NCBI RefSeq assembly: GCF_017303295.1
Contig: NZ_JAFKOK010000010.1
Location: 62,001 to 126,000, forward strand
From: Rhodobacter sp. NTK016B
GTDB lineage: Bacteria; Pseudomonadota; Alphaproteobacteria; Rhodobacterales; Rhodobacteraceae
Direction of reading: 5' to 3'
Length of the DNA: 64,000 bases
The notes under the pieces are model-generated. The model worked only from the letters and a program-made list of their open reading frames with translations. It was not told the origin of the DNA and did no database searches. Shown here piece by piece: positions 27,020-35,046 of the stretch. The position numbers and the translations under genes are program-made. The stretch's first letter is position 1. Each line of letters begins with the position of its first letter.

Positions 27020-28207
27020 ATGATCCCGAATGACAGATTGAAAAGCCGCACCATCGCGGTGCATGGCGGTGCCCGTCGCAGTCAGTACGGCGAGATGGCC
27101 GAGGCGATGTATCTCACGCAGGGCTTTGCCTATCCCGATGCCGAAAGCGCCGAGCAGCGTTTCGTCAAAGCGGGCGAGGACGAATTCATCTATGCCCGCT
27201 ACGGCAACCCGACCACCGCCGTCTTCGAAGACCGCATCGCCGCGATCGAAGGGACCGAGGACGCTTTCGCCACCGCCTCGGGCATGGCCGCTGTTTCGGG
27301 CGCGCTGACCGCCCTTCTGAAGGCCGGGGACCGCGTCGTCGCCAGCCGCGCGTTGTTCGGCTCGTGTCTTTACGTTCTCGAAGACGTGTTGGGCCGGTTT
27401 GGCGTGACGGTCGATTTTGTCGACGGCACGGATGCCGCGCAATGGGTGGATGCGCTGTCGGCGCCCGCGCAGGTGGTGTTCCTTGAAAGCGTGTCGAACC
27501 CGACGCTCGAAGTGATCGACCTGCCGAATGTGTGCCGTCTGGCCCATCAGGCGGGCGCGCTGGTGGTGGTGGACAACGCCTTTGCCACGCCCATCTTCTC
27601 GCGCGCGGTCGAGCATGGCGCGGATCTGGTCGTCTATTCGGCGACCAAGCATATCGACGGTCAGGGCCGGTGCCTTGGCGGCGTGATCTGCGGCCCTCGT
27701 GAGCTGATCCGCGGTAAGATCGAGCCCTATCTCAAGCATACCGGCGGCGCGATGAGCCCGTTCAACGCCTGGGTGATGATGAACGGCCTGACGACGCTGG
27801 AGCTGCGCGTGCGCGCGCAGGCGCAAAGCGCGCAGACCATCGCCGAGACAATGGAAAAGCACGACGCGGTCGCCAAGGTGCTGTTTCCGGGCCTTCCCAG
27901 CCACCCTCAGCACGCGCTGACGCAGGCGACGATGGACGGGCCGGGCACGGTGCTGGCCTTCGATCTGAAAGGCGGGAAAGAGGCGGCTTTCGCCTTCATG
28001 AACGCGCTGAACGTGGTGCTGATTTCGAACAATCTGGGTGATGCGCGCACCATCGCCACGCATCCCGCCACGACCACCCATCAGCGCCTTCCCGACGAGC
28101 AGAAAAAGACGCTGGGCATCACGCCGGGGCTGATCCGGCTTTCGGTCGGGCTGGAAGCGGTCGAAGACCTGCTGGCCGATCTCGACGGCGCGCTTTCGGC
28201 AATCTGA
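27020..28207 (+). CDS. metZ: O-succinylhomoserine sulfhydrylase
   Basis: 395 residues, Cys/Met metabolism PLP family. It makes homocysteine from O-succinyl-(or O-acetyl-)homoserine and sulfide. Motifs: YARYGNPTTAVFEDRIAAIEG near the N-terminus, SGMAAVSGAL, VVVDNAFATPIF, and the PLP lysine in YSATKHIDGQG (near 207). The C-terminal ATHPATTTHQRLPDEQK and GLIRLSVGLEAVEDLLADL are canonical. Its 200-base leader carries the SAM-II riboswitch. AAGGGGG lies 8 bases before the ATG. A second sulfhydrylase, metY, lies at 51-52 kb. Confidence 0.95.
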   Translation: MIPNDRLKSRTIAVHGGARRSQYGEMAEAMYLTQGFAYPDAESAEQRFVKAGEDEFIYARYGNPTTAVFEDRIAAIEGTEDAFATASGMAAVSGALTALLKAGDRVVASRALFGSCLYVLEDVLGRFGVTVDFVDGTDAAQWVDALSAPAQVVFLESVSNPTLEVIDLPNVCRLAHQAGALVVVDNAFATPIFSRAVEHGADLVVYSATKHIDGQGRCLGGVICGPRELIRGKIEPYLKHTGGAMSPFNAWVMMNGLTTLELRVRAQAQSAQTIAETMEKHDAVAKVLFPGLPSHPQHALTQATMDGPGTVLAFDLKGGKEAAFAFMNALNVVLISNNLGDARTIATHPATTTHQRLPDEQKKTLGITPGLIRLSVGLEAVEDLLADLDGALSAI

Positions 28208-28294
28208 GGCGCGGATCGGAACGAAAGGCGCACGATAAGGGCGGCGCGGTTGTGATCCGATGCGTCGCCCCGGTCGTATAAGCGTTGAAAAAAG

Positions 28295-28305
28295 GTTGTA
28301 ACAAC
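28295..28305. promoter_or_regulatory. Palindrome GTTGT-A-ACAAC before folE2
   Basis: An 11-base perfect palindrome 38 bases before the folE2 start, in AT-rich sequence. It might be a repressor operator. FolE2 genes are often under Zur control, and the sequence has only a loose likeness to a Zur box. Confidence 0.35.
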
Positions 28306-28342
28306 TTACGTTACGCCTGCGCGCCAACGGAGGGGCGAAGTC

Positions 28343-29443
28343 ATGAATATCCACATGTCGCTCGATGAACGGGATCCCACTCAATCCGAAGCCGAGGCCG
28401 CGCTCGAGACGTTGCGCGCCTGGGCCAACCGCGCGAGCGACGAGGAAATCTCGGCGCTCGACCCGCGTTTGCGCCGGATGATCCCCGGACTGCCGGACCC
28501 GGCCTATCCCGATCTCAGCGCCAAGTATCCCGCCGATTTCGCCCCGGACGAGGCGTATAAGCGTTCGATGCCGGACCTGCAGAACGGCCCGGCCAGCCTG
28601 ATCCGCGGCGCCCGCGCGCCGATCCAGCATGTCGGTATCTCGAATTTCCGCCTGCCGGTGCGCTTTCGCAATCGCGAGGGCGGCGACACGACGCTGCAGG
28701 CCTCGGTCACCGGGTCCGTCAGCCTCGAGGCCGACAAGAAGGGCATCAACATGTCGCGCATCATGCGCAGCTTTTACCAGCATGCCGAGAAACGTTTCTC
28801 GGTGCAGGTGATCGAAGCCGCGCTCGATGACTACAAGGCCGATCTCGAAAGCTTCGACGCCCGCATCCAGATGCGCTTTTCCTTCCCGATGAAGGTGGAA
28901 AGCCTGCGCTCGGGCCTGTCGGGCTGGCAATATTACGACATCGCGCTCGAGCTCGTCGATCAGGGCGGGGTGCGGCGGCAGTTCCTGCATCTCGATTTCG
29001 TTTATTCGTCGACCTGCCCCTGCTCGCTGGAACTCAGCGAACATGCCCGCTCCGGGCGCGGTCAGCTTGCCACGCCGCATTCGCAGCGCTCGGTCGCGCG
29101 GATCTCGGTCGAGGTGGTCGAGGGCGAAGTCCTGTGGTTCGAAGACCTGATCGACCTGTGCCGCAAGGCCGTGCCGACCGAAACGCAGGTCATGGTCAAG
29201 CGCGAGGACGAGCAGGCTTTTGCCGAACTCAATGCCGCCAACCCGATCTTCGTCGAAGACGCGGCGCGTCTGTTCTGCGAAGCGATGCGCAGCGACAGCC
29301 GGATCGGCGATTTCCGCGTGGTCGCCAGCCATCAGGAAAGCCTGCACAGCCACGATGCCGTCAGCGTTCTGACCCAGGGCCCGACCTTCCAGAGCGAAAG
29401 CCTCGATCCGAAGCTGTTCTCGACGCTGATCCATGTCGGTTGA
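28343..29443 (+). CDS. folE2: GTP cyclohydrolase I type B
   Basis: 366 residues. Converts GTP to 7,8-dihydroneopterin triphosphate, the first step of folate/pterin synthesis, with a non-zinc metal. Family motifs are QHVGISNFRLPVRF, KGINMSRIMRSFYQH, the catalytic Glu/Cys loop VYSSTCPCSLELSEHAR, and TPHSQRSVARISVEV. The end NFxxE-type segment reads FVEDAARLFCEAM. GGAGGGG lies upstream of the ATG at 28343. Its product feeds FolB and FolP encoded at the left end. A palindrome upstream may bind a metal-responsive repressor. Confidence 0.95.
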   Translation: MNIHMSLDERDPTQSEAEAALETLRAWANRASDEEISALDPRLRRMIPGLPDPAYPDLSAKYPADFAPDEAYKRSMPDLQNGPASLIRGARAPIQHVGISNFRLPVRFRNREGGDTTLQASVTGSVSLEADKKGINMSRIMRSFYQHAEKRFSVQVIEAALDDYKADLESFDARIQMRFSFPMKVESLRSGLSGWQYYDIALELVDQGGVRRQFLHLDFVYSSTCPCSLELSEHARSGRGQLATPHSQRSVARISVEVVEGEVLWFEDLIDLCRKAVPTETQVMVKREDEQAFAELNAANPIFVEDAARLFCEAMRSDSRIGDFRVVASHQESLHSHDAVSVLTQGPTFQSESLDPKLFSTLIHVG

Positions 29444-29515
29444 TTGATCGCTTGCGGCCCGGCCTTTTCGGCCCGGCCGCAAGCCGCTAGGCTCGCCTCC
29501 ATGCAACCAGCATGA

Positions 29516-30499
29516 ATGCGAGCCATGGACGATACCCCCCACGACCTTCTTACCGTCACGCTCAATCCCGCGCTGGATGTGTCGAGCACGACCGAACGCG
29601 TCATCCCCGGCCCGAAACTGCGGCTTGAGCCGCCGGTGAGCGAGCCGGGCGGCGGGGGCATCAATGTCGCCCGCGCGGCGGCGAAACTGGGCGGCAGACC
29701 CTGCGCCATTGCAGCGCTTGGCGGCCCTACCGGCGCGCGGATCGCGGCGCTGATGGCGGATAGCGGCGTCACGCTCTGCGCCTTCGATCCCAAGGGCGAG
29801 ACGCGCACCAATCTTGCCGTCACCGAAACCGCCACCGGCCAACAATACCGCCTGCAAATGCCCGGCCCCGACTGGACGCCCGAAACCGAGGCCGCGATGA
29901 TCGCGATGATCGACGCCGAGGCCGCCCGCATCGGCGACGCGGCGGTCATCGTCCTGAGTGGCAGCCAGCCGCCGGGCCTTTCCGACAGCTTCGCGCAGGA
30001 TCTTGCCCAGACGCTGGGCGCGCGGGGAAGGTTGATCGTCGATACGTCGGGACCGGCGCTGCAACGCCTCGTGTCGTCCCCGAGAAAGAACGCCGCGCCG
30101 CGCGTCCTGCGCATGGATCAGGCCGAATCCGAAGGCATCGCCGGACACCCCCTGCCCGATTGCGCCGCGAGCCTCGATTTTGCGGGCGGGCTGGTGGCGC
30201 AGGGTGTGGCCGATTGCGTCGTCATCGCACGCGGGGCCGAAGGGTCGGTGCTGGCCACCACGGACACCCGGCTGCACTGCCAGCCGCCCGTCGTGCCCGT
30301 TGTCTCGAAGATTGGCGCGGGCGACAGCTTCACCGCCGCTTTCGCGCTGGCGCTGGCGCGCGGCCAAGGCTGGGACAAGGCGCTGGTGGCGGGAACCGCG
30401 GCGGCCGCAGCGGCGGTGATGACGCCCGGAACCGAGCTGTGCCGCGCCGAGGATGCCAGCAATATCACACCCGACTGCAGGCTGAGCGACAGCCGCTGA
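29516..30499 (+). CDS. PfkB-family sugar kinase (1-/6-phosphofructokinase-like)
   Basis: 327 residues (or 324 from the ATG at 29525). Opens TVTLNPALDVSSTTERV, the hallmark of the FruK/PfkB/LacC branch. PGGGGINVARAAAKLGG is the first PfkB signature and SKIGAGDSFTAAFALAL the second, with catalytic Asp in GAGDS. Mid-protein TRTNLAVTE and VLSGSQPPGL match 6-phosphofructokinase 2 and tagatose-6-phosphate kinase. It phosphorylates fructose-phosphate or a related sugar phosphate with ATP; which one is not decidable. Neither start has a strong ribosome site. It lies 73 bases after folE2. Confidence 0.85.
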   Translation: MRAMDDTPHDLLTVTLNPALDVSSTTERVIPGPKLRLEPPVSEPGGGGINVARAAAKLGGRPCAIAALGGPTGARIAALMADSGVTLCAFDPKGETRTNLAVTETATGQQYRLQMPGPDWTPETEAAMIAMIDAEAARIGDAAVIVLSGSQPPGLSDSFAQDLAQTLGARGRLIVDTSGPALQRLVSSPRKNAAPRVLRMDQAESEGIAGHPLPDCAASLDFAGGLVAQGVADCVVIARGAEGSVLATTDTRLHCQPPVVPVVSKIGAGDSFTAAFALALARGQGWDKALVAGTAAAAAAVMTPGTELCRAEDASNITPDCRLSDSR

Positions 30500-30530
30500 C
30501 ACGCGCTTGACACGCGCCCAAGGCGCCGCC

Positions 30531-31991
30531 ATGGCTGTTCGCATGATCGACTTCCGCCCCGTCGCGAACATCATCGGCTGGCTGCTCGTGGCGCTCGGAG
30601 CCATCATGCTGGTCCCGTCGCTCGTCGACCTCGTCTACGGCTCGCAGGACTACCGCGTCTTCCTGATCTCGTCCTTCGTGACGATGGTCGCGGGCGGGCT
30701 GGTGGTGATCGCCACCTCAAACGCCCTTGGCCCGGCGCTGACGCTGCGGCAGAGCTTTCTGGTCACCACGCTGTCCTGGGTCGTGCTACCGGTCTTCGGG
30801 GCGATCCCGCTGGAAATGGCGCTGGACCATATCAGCTGGACCGACGCGATCTTCGAATCCATGTCGGGTATCACCACCACCGGCTCGACCGTGTTCGACA
30901 ATCTTGAATCCATGCCGCCCGGCATCCTGCTGTGGCGCTCGATCCTGCAATGGCTGGGCGGGCTGGGTATCGTGCTGGTCGCGCTGATCTTCCTGCCGGT
31001 GATGAAGGTGGGCGGGATGCAGCACTTCCGCTCGGAAGGCTTCGACACGATGGGCAAGGTCCTGCCGCGCGCCGCCGATATCAGCTGGATGCTGTTGCAG
31101 ATCTATGCCGGGCTGACGATCCTGTGCGCGGCGGCCTATCTGCTCTGCGGCATGTCGACCTTCGATGCGGTCAACCACGCGCTGACCACGCTGTCGACCG
31201 GGGGATTTTCGACCCGCGATACGTCCTTTGCGCTTTATGACAATGAAACGCATTGGGTCAGCATCGGCTTCATGTGGCTCGCGGGCCTGCCCTTCATCCG
31301 CTATCTGCAGCTTATCAACGGCTCGTACAAACCGTTCTTTGCCGATATCCAGATCCGCGCCTATTTCCGCTGGACGCTCTACGCGATCGGCGCGGTGCTG
31401 GCCTATCGGCTGCTGCACGAGAATGCCGAAACCGACGGCATCCTGCGCGAGACGGCCTTCAACGTGGTGTCGGTTTTCTCGGGCACCGGGTTCGGCAGCG
31501 CCGATGTGTCGGCCTGGGGCGATTTCCCGATCCTCGTGCTGATCGTGGTGGGCTTCATCGGCGCCTGCACCGCCTCGACCGGCTGCTCGCTTAAAGTCTT
31601 CCGGTTTCTCGTGCTGTTCGAAGCGATCCGCGCTCAGCTCAAGCAGCTGGTCTATCCCAACCGGGTCGTGCCGCTGCATCTGGACGGGCGGCGGCTCGAA
31701 AGCGGCGTGGTCGATTCGGTGGTGGTGATGTTCACCGCCTTCGTCGTGGGCTTCGGCGTGCTGACCGTGCTGCTGTCACTGTCGGGGCTGGAGATGCGCA
31801 CCGCGCTGACAGCGGCTTGGACCTCGATCTGCAATGTGGGCCCGGCCTTCGGGCCCGGCGTCGGTCCGACCGGCGCGATGCATGACTTCCCGGCGCTGTC
31901 GAAATGGCTGATGATCCTGGCCATGCTGATGGGGCGGCTGGAAATGGTGGCGGTGCTGGTGCTGGTGCTGCCGCGCTTCTGGCGCGGGTGA
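30531..31991 (+). CDS. trkH: Trk-type potassium uptake membrane protein
   Basis: About 486 residues with the four-repeat membrane/pore-loop fold. Filter glycines appear in SGITTTGSTVF, TLSTGGFSTRD, FSGTGFGSADVSAWG and NVGPAFGPGVGPTG. It imports K+, gated by the peripheral protein TrkA (not in this window). Between loops, QWLGGLGIVLVALIFLP and LEMVAVLVLVLPRFWRG end the protein as in TrkH. The ATG at 30531 was chosen; the frame is open back to a TTG at 30507. It follows the kinase gene by about 30 bases and may be cotranscribed. Confidence 0.95.
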   Translation: MAVRMIDFRPVANIIGWLLVALGAIMLVPSLVDLVYGSQDYRVFLISSFVTMVAGGLVVIATSNALGPALTLRQSFLVTTLSWVVLPVFGAIPLEMALDHISWTDAIFESMSGITTTGSTVFDNLESMPPGILLWRSILQWLGGLGIVLVALIFLPVMKVGGMQHFRSEGFDTMGKVLPRAADISWMLLQIYAGLTILCAAAYLLCGMSTFDAVNHALTTLSTGGFSTRDTSFALYDNETHWVSIGFMWLAGLPFIRYLQLINGSYKPFFADIQIRAYFRWTLYAIGAVLAYRLLHENAETDGILRETAFNVVSVFSGTGFGSADVSAWGDFPILVLIVVGFIGACTASTGCSLKVFRFLVLFEAIRAQLKQLVYPNRVVPLHLDGRRLESGVVDSVVVMFTAFVVGFGVLTVLLSLSGLEMRTALTAAWTSICNVGPAFGPGVGPTGAMHDFPALSKWLMILAMLMGRLEMVAVLVLVLPRFWRG

Positions 31992-32071
31992 GGCCCGGTG
32001 AGGATCTCGCAGGCGCGTGCCCAATGCCTGACCGGAGGGGGGCATTCTGCCCCCTCTTGGCTGCGCCAATT

Positions 32072-32103
32072 CACCCCCTGAGGATATTTCAGGATTAAAG
32101 ATG
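32072..32103 (+). repeat. Short dispersed element, GAGGATATTT ... GATTAAAGATG
   Basis: Reads CACCCCCTGAGGATATTT, CAG, GATTAAAGATG. The minus strand at 57550-57580 has nearly the same sequence, where it carries the hpaG ribosome site and start codon. Here no gene follows the ATG. Confidence 0.65.
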
Positions 32104-32178
32104 GGGCGGTCTGCGGCGCCTTGACGGGCGGGCGCAAGGCATGGGTTTTCTTGCTCCCATAGATGGCGGGCGACGCAG

Positions 32179-32209
32179 AAAGCCGCCCCGGGGGACCGGG
32201 AGCGGCTTT
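32179..32209 (-). terminator. Rho-independent terminator after the RTX-Hint gene
   Basis: On the minus strand an AAGCCGC/GCGGCTT stem with additional CCGG pairing ends in TTTCT. Arms 32179-32186 and 32202-32209. It could also act on the plus strand. Confidence 0.75.
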
Positions 32210-32232
32210 GCGGATCGGCGATCCGGGTCGGT

Positions 32233-33756
32233 TCAGGCGGCGAAGAGGCCGCGCGCCTCGGCACCCGAGAGGACCGGGCGGGCAGCGGCATAGGCGGCGC
32301 GGCCTTCTTCGGTCGCCAGTTCAGGGAACAGCGCCAGAAGCTCGGCGCGGGCCTCGGCGTCGAGCGTGTCGATCACCACTTCGGAGGGCTGGAAGCTTTC
32401 ACTCCAAGCGCCCTCGGCGCGGATGATCTGGTGGCTGTCGCACATCACATGGATATAGGTGACGGGCGCGTCGGTGACGCGGCTCACGCCCGGCAGGTCG
32501 AGCAGATCGCCCGCCGCGACCAGCACCTCGCGCTCGCCGAACATCAGCTCGGCGCGGGCGCCGGTGATCAGCATGCGGTGGCGCGGCGAGACGGTCATGT
32601 CACGCTCGGGCAGGCCTGCGCCCAGTGCGCCCGCTTCGATGCGAACCGGCACGATCGAAGGGCTGACGGCGAGCTCGGCCATGGTCAGCTCGCGCCGCCC
32701 GGTCCAGGTGAGCTCCTGATAGCCGTTGTCACGGGTCAGGACCTTGTCGCCGACCGAAAGATCCTCGACCGCGATCCGGCCGCGCAGCGTGTCGATCAGC
32801 GTGCCGGGGGTAAAGCAGATGCAGACTTTCTCGACCTTTTCGAAGCTTTCGAAATCCAGCCGCGAGCCGTCCTTGAACACGATATAGCCGGTCTTCGAGG
32901 TCGCACCGGGCACGTCGTCATAGGGGACTTCGGCGGTGATATACACCTCGGCTTCGTCATCGACGACCAGCGTGTCGAAGCTGTCGCCGCCATTGACATA
33001 GCCGGTGGTCGAGCTGTCGATCACCTCGACGAAATCGTCGCCGGTGCCGAGATAGGTCTTCTCGATCTCGGAGAAATCGAGCGTCGAGGCGCTACCATTG
33101 ATCAGGCCCTGCTCATCGCCGGTGTAATACATCCGCACCGCGTCGCTGACCGATGTCAGGTCGAGCGTGTCCCCCGTCGCCGTCTCGCCGGTTTCGCCGC
33201 CGACGATGTGGTGGGCGCCGAAATCGTTGAACACGCGGAACACGTCGTCGCCCGAACCGCCATAGGCGGTATCGTTGCCGTTATCGGTGACCAGCGTGTC
33301 GTTGCCATAGCCAGGCTCGGGCGCATCGCCCGGATCGCGGCCGCCGAAATCGCCGGGATTGTTGTCGCCGATCAGCAGGTCGTCGCCGGCGCCGCCGGTG
33401 ATCAGGTCGTCGCCCGCGCCACCGATAAGCTTGTCGTCGCCTTCGTTACCCTCAAGCGTGTCTTCGCCGTCATCGCCCCACAGCGTGTCGTCGCCCATGC
33501 CGCCCAGCAGGCTGTCTTCGCCGGCGCCGCCGAAGACCCAGTCATGACCCCAGCCGCCATTCAGCGTGTCATTGCCCAGACCGCCATAGACCGTGTCATT
33601 GCCGCCGCGAGCATTGACGACCGAACCGGCATCGGTGAATTCATCGCCTTCGGGGTCGGTATAGGGAACCGAGATCACCTCGCCGGCGTCGGTGCCTTCC
33701 ACGATCCCGACCGCATTCGGGGCAATCGTCGCGGGTCCTTCGTTTCTCGGCGGCAT
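32233..33756 (-). CDS. RTX calcium-binding protein with C-terminal Hint domain
   Basis: 507 residues. Residues about 50-135 hold seven to eight tandem RTX nonapeptides (GGNDTVYGG, GDDTLWGDD, GAGDDLITGG), followed by a looser block with GYGNDTLVTDNGND and GGSGDDVFRV. From about 312 there is a Hint_2 domain: CFTPGTLIDTLRGRIAVEDL, GDKVLTRDNGY, SPRHRMLI. The terminal block has THIHVMCDSHQII-like sequence. Hint domains self-cleave in hedgehog/inteins; a Cys is present at the expected splice-start position. No Sec signal, so type I secretion is likely, but no transporter gene is near. ATG at 33756 with AGGAGAG upstream; a TTG at 33762 is rejected. Confidence 0.9.
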   Translation of the reverse strand: MPPRNEGPATIAPNAVGIVEGTDAGEVISVPYTDPEGDEFTDAGSVVNARGGNDTVYGGLGNDTLNGGWGHDWVFGGAGEDSLLGGMGDDTLWGDDGEDTLEGNEGDDKLIGGAGDDLITGGAGDDLLIGDNNPGDFGGRDPGDAPEPGYGNDTLVTDNGNDTAYGGSGDDVFRVFNDFGAHHIVGGETGETATGDTLDLTSVSDAVRMYYTGDEQGLINGSASTLDFSEIEKTYLGTGDDFVEVIDSSTTGYVNGGDSFDTLVVDDEAEVYITAEVPYDDVPGATSKTGYIVFKDGSRLDFESFEKVEKVCICFTPGTLIDTLRGRIAVEDLSVGDKVLTRDNGYQELTWTGRRELTMAELAVSPSIVPVRIEAGALGAGLPERDMTVSPRHRMLITGARAELMFGEREVLVAAGDLLDLPGVSRVTDAPVTYIHVMCDSHQIIRAEGAWSESFQPSEVVIDTLDAEARAELLALFPELATEEGRAAYAAARPVLSGAEARGLFAA

Positions 33757-34092
33757 AATCAAACTCTCCTAAAGTCCGCGTTCGGACATCGCTGGTCACT
33801 CGCCGGTCCCGAGGCCGGGCGGCATTCCTTTTCCGGCTTCGCCGGTGAGATGCCTTGGAGATCCACAAGGGGGTGCGGCGCCGCAATCGTTGACACAATT
33901 CACCCCGGACACATTGGCAGCATCCCGTCAGATCACCCCCATGACCTGACAGCCCTTTCGGGTCGATGCCGAATATAGCAGAGGCCCCTAGAAAACAAAA
34001 AGAAATCGCCATTTTGGCCGTGTTTTGGCGTCTCGCTGCACAGGCCAAACAAGGCCGACAGCCAAGAATAATCCTCGTTTTGGAAACAATCA

Positions 34093-34119
34093 TCGCCATG
34101 TTTTCGCCATGTTTTCGCC
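34093..34119. repeat. Tandem 11-bp repeat TCGCCATGTTT
   Basis: Two exact copies (34093-34103, 34104-34114) plus TCGCC of a third. Spacing is about one helical turn. Confidence 0.8.
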
Positions 34120-34152
34120 CCTTGACGGCCAGTTTTACGCCATTCTTGCCTG

Positions 34153-34177
34153 AATTTGGCCTTGGCGCGGCCAAATT
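34153..34177. repeat. Inverted repeat AATTTGGCC-N7-GGCCAAATT
   Basis: Perfect 9-bp arms, 34153-34161 and 34169-34177. There is no T-run, so an operator or cruciform is more likely than a terminator. Confidence 0.75.
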
Positions 34178-34337
34178 GGGGCGGGCATTGTCGCTCATCG
34201 AGAACCAGAAAACCCATCGGCAAGAAACTGCGCCGGCGCCCCTCACCTGTTTCCGCATCGGACCCGAGTCGGCGCTGATGCGGGGATTGTTCCGGGATTC
34301 GCGCCGCCACCTGATTCGTCGCACCCTTGCCGCGGGG

Positions 34338-34369
34338 CAAACGCAAAGAGCCGGGGCATGCCCCGGCTC
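34338..34369 (-). terminator. Terminator of the DUF4405 gene
   Basis: Perfect 9-bp GC stem (34348-34356 with 34361-34369, loop about four bases), followed on the minus strand by a T-rich stretch. Confidence 0.82.
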
Positions 34370-34388
34370 AAATACCGCGCGCGCAGTG

Positions 34389-34892
34389 TCAGTCCGCGCT
34401 GTCGACCAGCAGGCTGATCACAGCGGTCGTCGGCTGATCCGTGCGGGCGGCGATCTCGGCCAGCGTGTCCTCGGCCCGGGCCGACGGATCGGCTGCCTGC
34501 AACCGGGCGATGAGGATTTCGGGCGGCACCTGCAGGATCTCCGCGATCTGGGCGACCTGCCCCTGCATCATCCGCTCGGAAAACGCGAATTGCGGCGGAC
34601 CGCCACGACCCGGGCTCTGCCCCGGCACCGGGATGACGAAGAGCGCGGCCATCGCGACCGAGACCGCCATGGCGATCCAGAACGGCGCGCGCCTGAGATA
34701 GCAGGTGATCGGGCGCCAGTTCTTCCACAGGTGCAGGACGAAGGGCACGATCAGCACAAGGCTCAGCCATTCGTGCATCGCATGGAACCATGCCGCGCCG
34801 AGATGGAAGAACAGCGCAACGCCCGACACCAGAGACACAAGAAACAGCCCGGTGATGAAGGGCGTGGCGTAGCGATTGAGAAGGGATGGCAT
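34389..34892 (-). CDS. DUF4405 membrane protein (cytochrome b-like)
   Basis: 167 residues. Three N-terminal helices contain His residues spaced as in small b-type cytochromes: LVSGVALFFHLGAAWFHAMHEWLSL, VPFVLHLWKNWRPITCYL, and WIAMAVSVAMAALFVIPVP. The soluble C-terminal half (FSERMMQGQVAQIAEILQVPPEILIARLQ) looks helical and regulatory. The start ATG 34890-34892 has AGGAG 8 bases upstream; the longer frame is not supported. DUF4405 proteins are often linked to formate dehydrogenase or redox genes; here the neighbours do not help. Confidence 0.82.
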   Translation of the reverse strand: MPSLLNRYATPFITGLFLVSLVSGVALFFHLGAAWFHAMHEWLSLVLIVPFVLHLWKNWRPITCYLRRAPFWIAMAVSVAMAALFVIPVPGQSPGRGGPPQFAFSERMMQGQVAQIAEILQVPPEILIARLQAADPSARAEDTLAEIAARTDQPTTAVISLLVDSAD

Positions 34893-35046
34893 GACGAGCT
34901 CCTGCGTTGGGCGGCGCAATGCTGTTGCGTCAAGCCGTAGCACGCGGGCGCCCGCCGGTTCTGTCGCCTCTCGATGCGCGGCAGGAGGTCGCAGCAAAAG
35001 GGCCGCCCGAAGGCGGCCCCGTACGGATCGGCGGATCGCGGCGCGA

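Larger units (their letters stand above)
33757..34388. other. Long non-coding, AT-richer region upstream of the RTX-Hint gene
   Basis: 632 bases between two minus-strand genes. Part (33970-34240) is AT-richer than the rest of the window. It contains an 11-bp tandem repeat, a perfect 9-bp inverted repeat and several GGCCAAA/TTTTGGC words. The far end holds the terminator of the DUF4405 gene. Frames open here show no conserved protein motif. The region probably serves as a complex promoter for the RTX gene. Confidence 0.55.

Noticed and set aside
28295-28305. Zur box before folE2
   Set aside because: Only a short palindrome is present and it does not match the Zur consensus well enough to name; listed as an unassigned operator.
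26843-30607. A 1254-codon open frame on the minus strand
   Set aside because: It lies opposite metZ, folE2 and pfkB, whose conserved motifs are clear. High GC at third positions leaves long antisense frames open; its translation is Arg/His-rich with no family motif.
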